Notes: a model not told the origin generated them from the sequence alone. Counted from the first letter of the stretch, positions 45,606 through 54,328 are shown. The stretch: 64,000 bases of DNA from Arcicella rigui (GCF_034929435.1 NZ_JAYFUM010000019.1:1-64000); one strand, 5' to 3'. A program made the numbers and translations.

Positions 45606-46502
45606 TTATGGAATCGCTGGATTCTTCGTTGCTAAACTTCGCCAGAGATAAAAAACAGTATAAGCTTCCCAGTTTTTGAATCCAGAAAAAAAGCTTTCTA
45701 AATCTTTTCGTAATGGTTTTTTAGGAAATTTTTTCAGAGAATGTAAGGCGTTGTACAAACCAACGTCTCCGTAAGTAACACATTCTAAGCGTTTTAATGA
45801 TTTCATCAAGGCGTAGTTTGCCGTCCACTCGCCAATACCTCTGATGTTGATTAATTTTTGGATGGCTTCTTGCGTTGAGAGTTCTTCCAACATGGATTTT
45901 GAAAGAATTCCTTCTGAAAAATTCCGAGCAATTTCTATTAAATATTCAGCTTTTCTGGTCGAAAATTGTATATTTTTTAGTTCTTCTACGGTGAGTGTTG
46001 CTAAAATTTCGGGCTTCGGAAAAAGAAAATAATCTTGATTTTGATAACTTACTTTTGTGCCATAATTTTCAGTCAATCTACGTTTGAGTTTATACGCAAA
46101 GCTAAGATTAATTTGCTGTCCGATGATTGACCAGCAGAGGGCTTCAAACAAATCTGGAATACCCAATAATCGTAAACCTTGATAGTCCGAAACCATGTAT
46201 TTTAAATCATCATCTTGTGCCAATAAGTGATAAAATGGCATTAAATCTCTTTCTAAATCAAACCATTCTGTTACAAATTGACAGATTTTTTCTTTATCAG
46301 ATTCTCCCAGAAGTACTTCTATGTGTAAGTAGTTTTCAACTTGTTTAATTTCAATCAAGCTTGTTTTTTCATTGAATGAAAGCAGTTTTAAGACAGAATT
46401 TTCCCGAACTTCGTGCAAACAATCGTCATAGTTTCTGTCTAAAAACCACAAACATTCCTGAAATGAAAACTGTGAAGGAGTGGGGAGAAGTATCTGAGTC
46501 AT
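45606..46502 (-). CDS. DNA-3-methyladenine glycosylase II family (AlkA-like)
   Basis: This 298-residue base-excision enzyme of the HhH-GPD superfamily removes alkylated purines. The helix-hairpin-helix is LINIRGIGEWTANYALMKSL (about residues 205-224), followed by the catalytic Asp in TYGDVGLYNAL (about 232-242). An AlkA-like N-terminal domain precedes it, and QINLSFAYKLKRRL is the usual start of the HhH core. The alternative ATG at 46526 gives 8 extra residues. The gene is divergent from ogt with 68 bp between the two starts, so the alkylation-repair genes share a regulatory space. The grpE -7 box is just downstream. Confidence 0.87.
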   Translation of the reverse strand: MTQILLPTPSQFSFQECLWFLDRNYDDCLHEVRENSVLKLLSFNEKTSLIEIKQVENYLHIEVLLGESDKEKICQFVTEWFDLERDLMPFYHLLAQDDDLKYMVSDYQGLRLLGIPDLFEALCWSIIGQQINLSFAYKLKRRLTENYGTKVSYQNQDYFLFPKPEILATLTVEELKNIQFSTRKAEYLIEIARNFSEGILSKSMLEELSTQEAIQKLINIRGIGEWTANYALMKSLKRLECVTYGDVGLYNALHSLKKFPKKPLRKDLESFFSGFKNWEAYTVFYLWRSLATKNPAIP

Positions 46503-46570
46503 GTTTTTTTCTTGCAAAATACTCAATAGTTTTCTTAGCCAAAAACCAAAACTTGCTAATCGTGAAAGAA

Positions 46571-47089
46571 ATGAACCTCGAAATTTTTACTAAATATATT
46601 GATTCGCCTTTGGGGGTAATTGAAGTGTCAGCTACTGAAAATTATTTAACCTCAATTTTGTTTGTTGAAACACAGAAAAAGCCAAGTCCCAGAAAAGAGG
46701 CAACTGCTTATGTTCCTTCTATTATTGACCAATGTGAGTTACAAATGCAGGAGTATTTTGAAGGAAAGCGTAAAAACTTTGAGCTTGCCTTTCAACATGA
46801 AGGAACAGATTTCCAGAAATCAGTTTGGGGAAAATTAGAAACGATTCCTTACGGAAAAACGATTTCGTACTTAGAACTTTCAAGAAGAATTGGCAATGAA
46901 AAAGCTATTCGGGCAGTTGGAACAACCAATGGTTCAAATAAATTCACGATTGTTGTGCCTTGCCATAGAGTAATCGGCAAAAATGGTTCTTTGGTAGGTT
47001 ATGGCGGAGACCTTTGGCGGAAAAAATGGCTTTTAGAACACGAAGCCAAACATTCTGGGAATTTTAGTTATCAAACAAGTTTGTTTTAA
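46571..47089 (+). CDS. Methylated-DNA--[protein]-cysteine S-methyltransferase (Ogt/MGMT)
   Basis: This 172-residue suicide repair protein transfers the methyl group from O6-methylguanine (or O4-methylthymine) to its own Cys. The active site is in IVVPCHRVIGKNG (the Cys of PCHR), with the HTH-type DNA-binding region before it (IPYGKTISYLELSRRIG, and RAVGTTNGSNKF with the Asn hinge). The N-terminal half is the usual alpha/beta domain (YIDSPLGVIEVSA). The frame is open upstream to 46376 but that part overlaps the divergent alkA-like gene; the ATG at 46571 gives the canonical start. A hairpin at 47167-47222 separates it from mnmA. Confidence 0.92.
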   Translation: MNLEIFTKYIDSPLGVIEVSATENYLTSILFVETQKKPSPRKEATAYVPSIIDQCELQMQEYFEGKRKNFELAFQHEGTDFQKSVWGKLETIPYGKTISYLELSRRIGNEKAIRAVGTTNGSNKFTIVVPCHRVIGKNGSLVGYGGDLWRKKWLLEHEAKHSGNFSYQTSLF

Positions 47090-47166
47090 CTTTTCTCAAG
47101 TTTGAGTGTAGAGTGAAATGATAATGTATATAATTAAAATTTGAGGGCTATTTTGGATTTAATGTT

Positions 47167-47222
47167 TCAGATATTAGATTTATAAAATACTTCAAATAAG
47201 CTTTTATAAATCCAATATCTGA
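47167..47222. terminator. Hairpin between convergent ogt and mnmA
   Basis: A 21-bp stem with one mismatch (47167-47187 with 47202-47222; TCAGATATTAGATTTATAAAA) and a 14-nt loop lies between convergent genes. It lacks long T runs but its position fits a bidirectional terminator; it could equally be a noncoding repeat hairpin. Confidence 0.5.
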
Positions 47223-47240
47223 ACTCATAATTCATAATTA

Positions 47241-48380
47241 CTATCTATCTACTTCTGCCATAAAAATACCAGAAGTAGCGTCTTGTTTGAAGGATTTCAT
47301 AATCCAACCACCGCCAACTACATCATTTCCTTCATAGAAAACCGCTGCTTGTCCGGGTGCGATTCCAGAAACTTGTTCGTGGAAATGAGCTTTTATTTTA
47401 TTGCCTTCTTGCCAAATAGTAGCTGGCGTTCCGGCATCTTTGTAACGTACTTTTGTAATGGTTTCAATCGGATTATCAATAGAAGCGTATTTTGATAAAT
47501 TCAATTGACCAACCACCATGCCGTCTCTTTCTAAATCTTTATCACGACCCAATATTACTTCATTGGTTTCTTTTCTGATTTCAGTCACAAAAGCTGGATA
47601 GCCCAAAGCGATGCCTAAGCCTTTTCTTTGTCCGATGGTATAAAATGGATAGCCTTCGTGTTTGCCAAGAATTTTCCCGTCGGTATCTAAGAAGTTTCCG
47701 CCTTTTACTCTTTCTTCCAAGCCTTCTACTCTTCTTTTGATAAAACCTCTGTAATCGTTGTCAGGCACGAAACAGATTTCATAGCTTTCAGATTTATTCA
47801 CCAAGTCCATAAAACCTCTTTCCGTTGCCATTTCTCTGATTGTGGCTTTTGTCAAATGTCCTAAAGGCAATTTAGTACGAGCCAAACTTTCTTGTGAAAC
47901 ACCCCAAAGTACATAGCTTTGGTCTTTCCAAGTATCAGCACCTTTTGAAATGATATGTCTGCCGTTTTCTTCACGGATATTGGCGTAATGTCCAGTGGCG
48001 ATAAATTCACAATCTAATTTGTCCGCTCTACGCAAAAGTGCGTCCCATTTGATGTGCGTATTGCACATTACACAAGGGTTTGGCGTGCGTCCTTCGATGT
48101 ATTCGCCCGTGAAGTAATCAATTACGGCATCACCGAATTCGTTTCTAATATCTAAAATATAATGTGGAAAGCCCAAAGAAACGGCAACGTTTCGGGCATC
48201 GTTGATGGAGTCTAAAGAACAGCAGCCTGTTTCTTTTTTTGTTCCGCCCGAAGAGGCATAATCCCAAGTTTTCATCGTCATTCCAACGACTTCATAACCT
48301 TCTTCGTGTAACATTACTGCTGCTACCGAACTGTCGATACCGCCACTCATGGCGACTAAAATTCTTCCGTGTTTGCTCAT
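47241..48380 (-). CDS. mnmA: tRNA 2-thiouridine(34) synthase MnmA
   Basis: This 379-residue enzyme thiolates U34 in the wobble position of Lys, Glu and Gln tRNAs, using ATP and a sulfur relay. The PP-loop is MSGGIDSSVAA (about residues 11-21). The two catalytic Cys are visible as NPCVMCN and YEICFVPDNDY, with TGHYANI and the DQSYVLWGVSQ adenylation region between. The C-terminal domains include GQRKGLGIALGYPAFV and VSGIAPGQAAVFYEG. The frame is open 6 codons upstream, but MSKHGRILVAMSGG is the canonical start. A long stretch of short repeats follows its promoter side. Confidence 0.96.
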   Translation of the reverse strand: MSKHGRILVAMSGGIDSSVAAVMLHEEGYEVVGMTMKTWDYASSGGTKKETGCCSLDSINDARNVAVSLGFPHYILDIRNEFGDAVIDYFTGEYIEGRTPNPCVMCNTHIKWDALLRRADKLDCEFIATGHYANIREENGRHIISKGADTWKDQSYVLWGVSQESLARTKLPLGHLTKATIREMATERGFMDLVNKSESYEICFVPDNDYRGFIKRRVEGLEERVKGGNFLDTDGKILGKHEGYPFYTIGQRKGLGIALGYPAFVTEIRKETNEVILGRDKDLERDGMVVGQLNLSKYASIDNPIETITKVRYKDAGTPATIWQEGNKIKAHFHEQVSGIAPGQAAVFYEGNDVVGGGWIMKSFKQDATSGIFMAEVDR

Positions 48381-48421
48381 TGTACTGCTCAGGTTCAAGG
48401 CCTGACGTTTAAAAATAAAAA

Positions 48422-48770
48422 ATGTTATTCGTTATCTGTATATCCGTTATCGGTGTATCGGCTAACCAATAACTATCATATTAACAGATATACTGATAAC
48501 CATTAACCGAATAATGTTACAAATTTACAATAATATTCAACATCATTTCTGATTTTTTGGTTCTGGATAGAAAGCTTGGTAGTTTTGCATCAAGTTATTG
48601 GTGATTGGAATTAGTGATTAGTATTTTTTCTAATATGTCATTTAACCAATCAATTATAGAAGTACTCATTTGGTATTGCCTAAAATCAAATAGTAAAATC
48701 TATTCTTTAGCGATTCCAATTTATCAAATAAAAGCTCAAGGCTGATAGCTCAGAGCTGACAGCTATAACA
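48422..48770. repeat. Cluster of intergenic repeats upstream of mnmA
   Basis: The 392-bp gap between mnmA and the TrpF-like gene carries three repeat types and no gene. There is an imperfect palindrome (about 48422-48518, CGTTATCTGTATATCCGTTA against AACAGATATACTGATAAC). A partial relative of the MITE-like element lies at about 48595-48660 (GTGATTAGTATTTTTTCTAA). Last are AGCTCAA/AGCTGATAGC-type words (48728-48770) running up to the next start codon. Confidence 0.55.
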
Positions 48771-48772
48771 TT

Positions 48773-49372
48773 ATGCTTAAAACAACTGTAAAAGTATCAA
48801 ATTTAAATAACCTCTCAGACGCACGCTACTGTGCAGGAATGGGAGTAGAATTGTTGGGTTTTTCGATGGATGAACTCGACTTTGAAAAGTACAAAGAAAT
48901 GCGTGGCTGGTTGGCAGGCATTCAAGTAGTAGGGGAGACGGATTCAAGTGATGTATCAAAAATCATTGAGTTGACAGAAAATTTCCAACCAGATTATTTA
49001 CAAGTAAGTGCTTGGGAGAATTTAGCTGAAATTCAAAGAATTGGTTTACCGATTATTCTAAAAGTAGATTTTGCTACGGCTAATCTTCCAGCTTTGTTTC
49101 AAACTACAAAAGGAGTGGTCGAGTACTTTTTGTTGGAGAATTCGGAGGTATCTGAAGAAATAGATGAAGCTACTCAAAGCCAAATAGATGCTTGGTCGTT
49201 TCAATACCCAATTTTATTAGGTTTTGGCGTGAAAGAAGCTAACGTTAATGACCTTTTAGAACAAACCCAACTGAAAGGATTTGCTCTAAAAGGAAATGAT
49301 GAAATCAGACCGGGATTTGGAAACTTCGATGAGCTAATGAACATTCTGGAAACGATTGAGACAGATGACTAA
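48773..49372 (+). CDS. TrpF-like beta/alpha-barrel protein
   Basis: This 199-residue protein resembles phosphoribosylanthranilate isomerase in the first strand and helix (KVSNLNNLSDARYCAGMGVELLGF) and the last strands (LLGFGVKEANVNDLLEQ, FALKGNDEIRPGFGNFDELM). In TrpF the catalytic Cys follows the first strand (KICG) and an Asp sits in strand 6. Here the first is replaced by KVSN and no matching Asp is clear, so it is probably not an active isomerase. A divergent paralogue with another ligand is likely; no other trp genes are close. It overlaps a small convergent gene at 49369 by 4 bp. Confidence 0.72.
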   Translation: MLKTTVKVSNLNNLSDARYCAGMGVELLGFSMDELDFEKYKEMRGWLAGIQVVGETDSSDVSKIIELTENFQPDYLQVSAWENLAEIQRIGLPIILKVDFATANLPALFQTTKGVVEYFLLENSEVSEEIDEATQSQIDAWSFQYPILLGFGVKEANVNDLLEQTQLKGFALKGNDEIRPGFGNFDELMNILETIETDD

Positions 49373-49470
49373 TATTTAGCAGGAAACTTATCATCTTTAG
49401 AGTTGCTTACTTTGAACGATAGGTACACTCCCATACCTAAAAGTACTAAGGTTAAAATTACTAAGGCCAT
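49369..49470 (-). CDS. Small membrane protein, 33 aa
   Basis: This short frame encodes a protein with one hydrophobic helix (ALVILTLVLLGMGVYLSF) followed by KVSNSKDDKFPAKY, the pattern of single-span micropeptides with a polar tail. It starts with ATG, sits about 120 bp from the end of miaA and overlaps the 3' end of the TrpF-like gene by 4 bases on the opposite strand. It resembles short inner-membrane proteins but no family is recognised. It could be chance; conservation in relatives would decide. Confidence 0.4.
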   Translation of the reverse strand: MALVILTLVLLGMGVYLSFKVSNSKDDKFPAKY

Positions 49471-49586
49471 AGTAGAATATATTGCTTGTTAAAAAAGGTT
49501 TTAGTTGATATTATAAATACGTAAAAAAGTGTACGTAGGATTCAGAATCTTGGATTAAAATTAAATAAATTTAGATTTTTTCAGCA

Positions 49587-50495
49587 TTAAATTATGTTAA
49601 AATCACTCATAAATTTATTAAACGGTACATTTGAGTCTAACCAATTGATTTTCAAGCCGTCGTTTTCCATTTTTCGGAAGAAAGTCATCTGTCTTTTAGC
49701 AAACTGATGAATGGCAACATTGAGCTTTTCGAACATTATTTGGTATGAAATTTCTCCCATAAGATACTGTGTGATAAACTTGTATTCTAAACCGTAGAAT
49801 ATGAGTTTATCGGGCGAAATTCCTTTGTTCAGCAATGCTTCAACCTCCAAAATCATGCCATTTTCTAAACGTGCAATTAAGCGTTTTGTTATACGTTCTC
49901 GGCGAATTTCCGTAGGTGGGTTTAATCCAAAAATAGTAGCGTTGGTGATGGGCTGTGAAGTAATTTTGAAGTCAGGATTTTGGTTCAAAAAAAGATTAAT
50001 TTCTATGGCTCTTATAAGTCTCTTTTTGGTAGAAGTATCTGATTTTTCTGCATACATATTTTTGTTTGCTTCAAAAATGTCGAGGAGTTCTTCCATTGAT
50101 TTTTCAAGCAAAGTTTCTCTTAAAGATTCATTGACTGGAACGGCGGTGAATTCATAACCTTTCAAAACGGCATCTAAGTACATGCCCGAACCTCCGCATA
50201 AAATAGGTGTTTTTCCTCTTTGAAGAATATCAGTATAAGCTTTCTGGAAATCTTGTTGAAATTGATAAATATGATAGCTTTCACCAGCCTCAATAATGTC
50301 GATAAGATGATACTGGATTTTTTTTCCTTCAATTACATATTCGTCTAAATCTTTTCCTGTGCCAATATCCATTCCACGATATACTTGTCTGGAATCAGCA
50401 CTGATGATTTCACCATCAATCTGATGAGCCAGTTGCACTGCCAGATGAGTCTTTCCACTGGCAGTTGGACCAAGAATAACGATGAGTGAAGACAT
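49587..50495 (-). CDS. miaA: tRNA dimethylallyltransferase MiaA
   Basis: This 302-residue enzyme adds the isopentenyl group to A37 of tRNAs reading codons that begin with U. The P-loop is GPTASGKTHLAVQLA (residues 9-23), followed by EIISADSRQVYRGMDIGTGK, HLIDIIEAGESYHIYQF and ILCGGSGMYLDAVL. The C-terminal region has RRERITKRLIARL and the FYGLEYKFITQYL helix. Length and motifs are normal. It lies on the minus strand between a short membrane protein and nuoH, with repeat words on its upstream side. Confidence 0.95.
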   Translation of the reverse strand: MSSLIVILGPTASGKTHLAVQLAHQIDGEIISADSRQVYRGMDIGTGKDLDEYVIEGKKIQYHLIDIIEAGESYHIYQFQQDFQKAYTDILQRGKTPILCGGSGMYLDAVLKGYEFTAVPVNESLRETLLEKSMEELLDIFEANKNMYAEKSDTSTKKRLIRAIEINLFLNQNPDFKITSQPITNATIFGLNPPTEIRRERITKRLIARLENGMILEVEALLNKGISPDKLIFYGLEYKFITQYLMGEISYQIMFEKLNVAIHQFAKRQMTFFRKMENDGLKINWLDSNVPFNKFMSDFNII

Positions 50496-50504
50496 TTTTT
50501 TAGC

Positions 50505-50660
50505 AGTGAGTCGTGAGCTTTGAGCTTGATGTTTTTTTATAAAAATAATCTTTTGTCTTGCGTCTTGTTTCTCAAATCCTAAAGATTTGTTTTAGCAATG
50601 AGCTGTTAGCATTGAGCAATGAGATTGATAAAAGATAAGCTCAAAAAACTTTTGTATTGC
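50505..50660. repeat. Short intergenic repeats (GTGAGC/GTTAGC words)
   Basis: Between miaA and nuoH the sequence repeats TGAGCTTTGAGC, GAGCTGTTAGC and GAGCAATGAG words, with T-rich filler. Same family as at 8117-8220 and 56849-56930. No gene or clear structure is seen. Confidence 0.5.
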
Positions 50661-50729
50661 CTCTTAATTTTTATGTATTTTTTTCTTGTGTCTTTTATCT
50701 TTCTTCTTTCAGTCCTCAAGTCTCAAAAT

Positions 50730-51818
50730 CTACATTAACAATCGCCAAATAGCTGAAAGAAAAATCCCCAGAATGGCAAAAGGCGTAAGTACTTTCCAAG
50801 TAAGATACATCAATTGGTCAACACGCAAACGAGGGAAAGTCCAGCGAATCCACATTTGAATAAAAATGCCAGTATAAGCTTTAGCAATCAACCAGAAAAA
50901 TCCCCAAATTGCCCCTGACCAAGTATTAGGCTCACCAGAAGTCCAATCCGCTAATTTCAAGAAACCGATATTAGGAAAAGGCGTATTCCAGCCACCCAAG
51001 AAAAGGATAGCTCCTAAAATGCTTACCAAAAGCATCATTCCGTATTCCGATAAAAATACTAAAGCCCAACGCATACCTGAGTATTCGGTATGGAAACCAC
51101 CGACTAATTCAGATTCAGCCTCGGGCAAATCGAAAGGAGCTCTATTGGATTCTGCCAAAGTGGCAATAAAGAAAATGATATAAATAGGAAAGAAAAAAGG
51201 TACACGAACGATATTCCAAGTAAGGAAACCACCTATTTTTGAAACATCAATAGCTAAAAATTTTAAGCCAAAAAGATAATTAGTTTCTTCTGTGTAAATG
51301 CCCTGTTGTAAACTAATTTCTTGTAAATTAAGGCTTTGTGAAATCATCGCCACACAAATAACCGTTAGTCCAAGCGGTACTTCATAAGAAACAATCTGAG
51401 CTACCGAACGCATCGCCCCAAACAAAGAATACTTGTTATTAGAAGCCCAGCCAGCCATCAGAATACCAATAATATCAATAGAAACAACAGCCAAAAGGTA
51501 AAATAAACCAACATCCGTTTGTGAGCCTTGAAGATATTCGCTTGGTCCTAAAGGTAAAACAGCAAAGCCAGCAAAAATAGCTACAAAAATGACACAAGGA
51601 GCCATTAAAAAAAGGCGTTTGTTGGCTAAAGCGGGAACGATGTCTTCTTTTTGGAGTAATTTAACTAAATCCGCAATTACTTGTAACAGCCCGTATTTCC
51701 CTACTTCCATAGGCCCCAAGCGGTCTTGCATAAAAGCTGACACTTTTCGTTCTGCATACACACCAACGACAACATTGGCTAATACTAAACCCAAACAAAT
51801 CAGTAAGGCTATATACAT
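50730..51818 (-). CDS. nuoH: NADH-quinone oxidoreductase subunit H
   Basis: This 362-residue inner-membrane subunit of complex I lies beside the quinone site. It has about eight membrane helices. Conserved signatures are YAERKVSAFMQDRLGP at the start, GLLQVIADLVKLLQKEDI, AESNRAPFDLPEAESELVGG with the acidic funnel residues, and RLRVDQLMYLTWKVLTP near the end. The gene stands alone here: no other nuo genes are in the window, whereas nuoH is usually inside a nuo operon. Downstream it faces the repeat-rich gap before miaA. Confidence 0.95.
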   Translation of the reverse strand: MYIALLICLGLVLANVVVGVYAERKVSAFMQDRLGPMEVGKYGLLQVIADLVKLLQKEDIVPALANKRLFLMAPCVIFVAIFAGFAVLPLGPSEYLQGSQTDVGLFYLLAVVSIDIIGILMAGWASNNKYSLFGAMRSVAQIVSYEVPLGLTVICVAMISQSLNLQEISLQQGIYTEETNYLFGLKFLAIDVSKIGGFLTWNIVRVPFFFPIYIIFFIATLAESNRAPFDLPEAESELVGGFHTEYSGMRWALVFLSEYGMMLLVSILGAILFLGGWNTPFPNIGFLKLADWTSGEPNTWSGAIWGFFWLIAKAYTGIFIQMWIRWTFPRLRVDQLMYLTWKVLTPFAILGIFLSAIWRLLM

Positions 51819-51837
51819 TTTTGAATATAATGTTTGA

Positions 51838-51945
51838 ATTTGAAAATTTGAAAATTGGGTAATTTGAAAATATCAGTACTTAGAACATTCACTTAGAAAG
51901 TCCTTTTTATCATTTTCAAATTAACTTATTTTCAAATTTTCAAAT
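51838..51945. repeat. TTTGAAAA-type palindromic repeat
   Basis: Words GAATTTGAAAATTTGAAAAT at the left and TTTTCAAATTTTCAAAT at the right are mutually complementary and can fold into a hairpin between nuoH and metZ. No gene. Confidence 0.5.
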
Positions 51946-51955
51946 CATGTAAAAT

Positions 51956-53140
51956 TTATCCTACCAAAGTAGCGATTGTAGCTTTTTGTAAAGCTTGCTC
52001 AAAATCTTCTATTAAATCTTCAATGGCTTCCAAACCAACGGCTACTCTCACTAAACCATCAGTAATACCGACTTCAGCTCTTTGTTCAACGGTAAGTTTA
52101 GAGTGCGTTGTAGAGGCTGGGTGAGTAATAATTGTTCTGGTATCGCCTAAGTTTGGAGAAATAGAAGCAATTTTTAAGTGTTTCGACATTTCGTTTACTA
52201 CTTCAAAACCACCTTTTACATCGAAAGTCAAAATTGCACCACCCATTTTCATTTGTTTTTTTGCTAACTCAAACTGAGGATGCGAAGTCAAGAATGGATA
52301 TTTTACAGCGTTTAAAGCAGGATTTTTGTCTAAAGCTTGTGCTAATTTAAAAGCATTTTCGCAGTGTTTTTCCATGCGTAAATGAATTGTCTCTAAGCTT
52401 TTTGATAAAACCCAAGCATTAAATGGCGACATCGATGGCCCTGTATGACGTGCAAAGAAACGAATTTCATTAATCAAACTTTCTCTACCACAAACTACTC
52501 CGCCCAATACTCTTCCTTGCCCGTCGATGTATTTTGTAGCTGAGTGAATTACTAAATCTGCCCCCCAGTCTGCTGGTGTTTGAATAATTGGCGTAGCAAA
52601 ACAGTTGTCTACTGCCAAAATTAAATTATGTTTTGCTTTTAATTGGCAAATCGCTTCGAGGTCAATTAAATCTAAACCCGGGTTTGAAGGACTTTCACAA
52701 AACAAGAATTTAGTATTTTCTTGAATTGCCGACTCCCAAGCTGCAAGGTCGTGACCGTCAACATAAGTAGTTGAGATTCCCCATTTTGGAAGAATTTTAC
52801 TCAAAATCTGAATACAAGAACCAAAAAGGGCTTTTGAAGCCACCACATGGTCACCAGATTTTAGTAAACCAGCCATTGCTGCAAAATTGGCAGCCATACC
52901 CGAAGCAAAAGCGATACCATCTTCGGTATTTTCAAGCATACACATTTTCTCTACAAACTCATCCACGTTAGGATTCATGTAGCGAGAATATATGTTTCCT
53001 TCTATTTCGTCGGCAAAAATGGCACGTCCTTGTTCAGCATCTTCAAAAGTAAAACTTGAAGTAAGATATAATGGTACAGAATGCTCACGATTTTGTGAAC
53101 GTTCTGCTTGTATTCTGATAGCTTTTGTCTGTTTTTTCAT
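51956..53140 (-). CDS. metZ: O-succinylhomoserine sulfhydrylase (MetZ-like, PLP)
   Basis: This 394-residue PLP enzyme belongs to the Cys/Met metabolism family. The PLP Lys is in SATKYIDGQGRVLGG (about residues 205-219), and the YSRYMNPNV and FASGMAANFAAMAGLL segments contact PLP. The sequence KYIDGQGR after the Lys is typical of O-succinylhomoserine sulfhydrylases, which make homocysteine directly from sulfide; cystathionine gamma-synthase or a lyase cannot be fully excluded. A -7 box TAACTTTG (53214-53221) gives a leader of about 67 nt. I found no clear SAM riboswitch in it. Confidence 0.85.
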   Translation of the reverse strand: MKKQTKAIRIQAERSQNREHSVPLYLTSSFTFEDAEQGRAIFADEIEGNIYSRYMNPNVDEFVEKMCMLENTEDGIAFASGMAANFAAMAGLLKSGDHVVASKALFGSCIQILSKILPKWGISTTYVDGHDLAAWESAIQENTKFLFCESPSNPGLDLIDLEAICQLKAKHNLILAVDNCFATPIIQTPADWGADLVIHSATKYIDGQGRVLGGVVCGRESLINEIRFFARHTGPSMSPFNAWVLSKSLETIHLRMEKHCENAFKLAQALDKNPALNAVKYPFLTSHPQFELAKKQMKMGGAILTFDVKGGFEVVNEMSKHLKIASISPNLGDTRTIITHPASTTHSKLTVEQRAEVGITDGLVRVAVGLEAIEDLIEDFEQALQKATIATLVG

Positions 53141-53213
53141 CGTATTCCGCAGGAAAGTATTAATCGAAAGAAAATAAAAATCATCTCATAAACCGAGAAA
53201 TGATTAAGGGAGG

Positions 53214-53221
53214 CAAAGTTA
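53214..53221 (-). promoter_or_regulatory. -7 promoter box of metZ
   Basis: TAACTTTG on the minus strand is an exact consensus match. A convincing -33 element is not seen at the usual distance. Transcription would start near 53207. Confidence 0.45.
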
Positions 53222-53355
53222 AAACAAAAAAGCTACTAAATCATGTCTGAAATAGTAGTTTTCATTGAGCTGTAAGTATTATTGGAAAATAAACTTAACT
53301 TTTTGAGTGTGAGATATGATTTGCAAAAAAGATTCTGCATACTTCACAAGAAGTA

Positions 53356-54108
53356 TTAAGCACTTCCATTTATATATAATTGACTATATTTTCTTTTGGT
53401 TAGATTAAGTTTCACGCTAAAATGACAGTCACCGCCATCTTGAACGGAAATTATTTGAAAGTGATACCCTTTAGAGTTGTCTTTGCAGTTGCAGTAAACG
53501 ATGACTTCTATTTCATTATTAGCGTTAGTAACCGCTACACATTGCTTAGTGTAACTATTTACATGGTGGGTAATTCTGTTATTATTTTCAGAAATACACA
53601 ACTCTAATAAATCATTTATTGCCAAAATATCATTCTTTTTCAGCGAGTACGGCTTTACTTTTTCTGAAAAGAAGTCATAATAGTTAGGATGATATGTGAA
53701 AAAAGCATAACTACTATCAAGGCTATTAATAGCGTACTCATCTTTTATACTTCTTTCAGTAATTTTTAGTTTTAATGGAGCACTTCCTCCAATAAATTCA
53801 ACGAATCCGTTATTAATAACTGCAACACGGCATCTTAGGTACTGGAAGCCTCTGTCAATAAATTTTATTGTATCATTTTCAAGCAAATATTTTCCAGAAT
53901 ACTTTTCATTTTTTTCATAGTATGTACTTTTTTGAAATAGATTGAAAGTATAGGTACTATCACCATAAAACTTCATGGTAGTATTTACTTCATTATAGGG
54001 AGAAATGTGTTCTGCTTCCAAAACGTTTTGCTTTTCTTTTTTGTAAAGTTGGCATTTACAAAATAAGACAAAAATAATTAAGCTTAAAAAAACAGAAATG
54101 ATTTTCAT
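53356..54108 (-). CDS. Hypothetical lipoprotein
   Basis: This 250-residue protein begins with a lipoprotein-like signal (hydrophobic 3-16, then LFCKC, with a Cys at about residue 17 or 19). The mature part is rich in Tyr, Asn, Ser and Lys and in beta-strand patterns (FVEFIGGSAPLKLKITERS, SYAFFTYHPNYYDFF), with a Cys-containing tail (VYCNCKDNS, GGDCHFSVKL). It resembles the many surface or periplasmic lipoproteins of unknown function in Bacteroidota. It is followed on the plus side by short accessory genes. No family recognised. Confidence 0.72.
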   Translation of the reverse strand: MKIISVFLSLIIFVLFCKCQLYKKEKQNVLEAEHISPYNEVNTTMKFYGDSTYTFNLFQKSTYYEKNEKYSGKYLLENDTIKFIDRGFQYLRCRVAVINNGFVEFIGGSAPLKLKITERSIKDEYAINSLDSSYAFFTYHPNYYDFFSEKVKPYSLKKNDILAINDLLELCISENNNRITHHVNSYTKQCVAVTNANNEIEVIVYCNCKDNSKGYHFQIISVQDGGDCHFSVKLNLTKRKYSQLYINGSA

Positions 54109-54145
54109 TAATTGATGATTTGAAATATCAAGAAGCCAATTAAAA

Positions 54146-54328
54146 CTACAAATAATAAGGCTTTGTTACTTTCCCTTTTTTCATGTCTTTCATTTGTTTG
54201 ATACTGCTATCTAAACTTTCCAAAACCTCAGTATCTTGAATTTCTTTGACACTTACGAAATCAAATTTGGCAAGTAATTCTTTTAAAAATGCCGCTTCAC
54301 TGTCTTTTACTCGAACGTGTAAATCCAT
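54146..54328 (-). CDS. Small hypothetical protein, antitoxin-like
   Basis: This 60-residue cytosolic protein opens with a short strand/helix pattern (LHVRVKDSEAAFLKELLAKFDFV) and has a charged C-terminal stretch (SSIKQMKDMKKGKVTKPYYL). This resembles antitoxin-type or ribbon-helix-helix-like small proteins common next to toxins in Bacteroidota, but no toxin gene is directly adjacent; the lipoprotein gene lies downstream. It may be an orphan antitoxin. Weak call on length and composition. Confidence 0.5.
   Translation of the reverse strand: MDLHVRVKDSEAAFLKELLAKFDFVSVKEIQDTEVLESLDSSIKQMKDMKKGKVTKPYYL

Noticed and set aside
53141..53221. SAM riboswitch before metZ
   Set aside because: The leader is short (about 67 nt) and I could not find the conserved core or stems of a SAM riboswitch.
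53422..53607. Plus-strand 61-residue frame inside the lipoprotein gene
   Set aside because: Antisense to a coherent signal-peptide-bearing gene; no promoter or domain.
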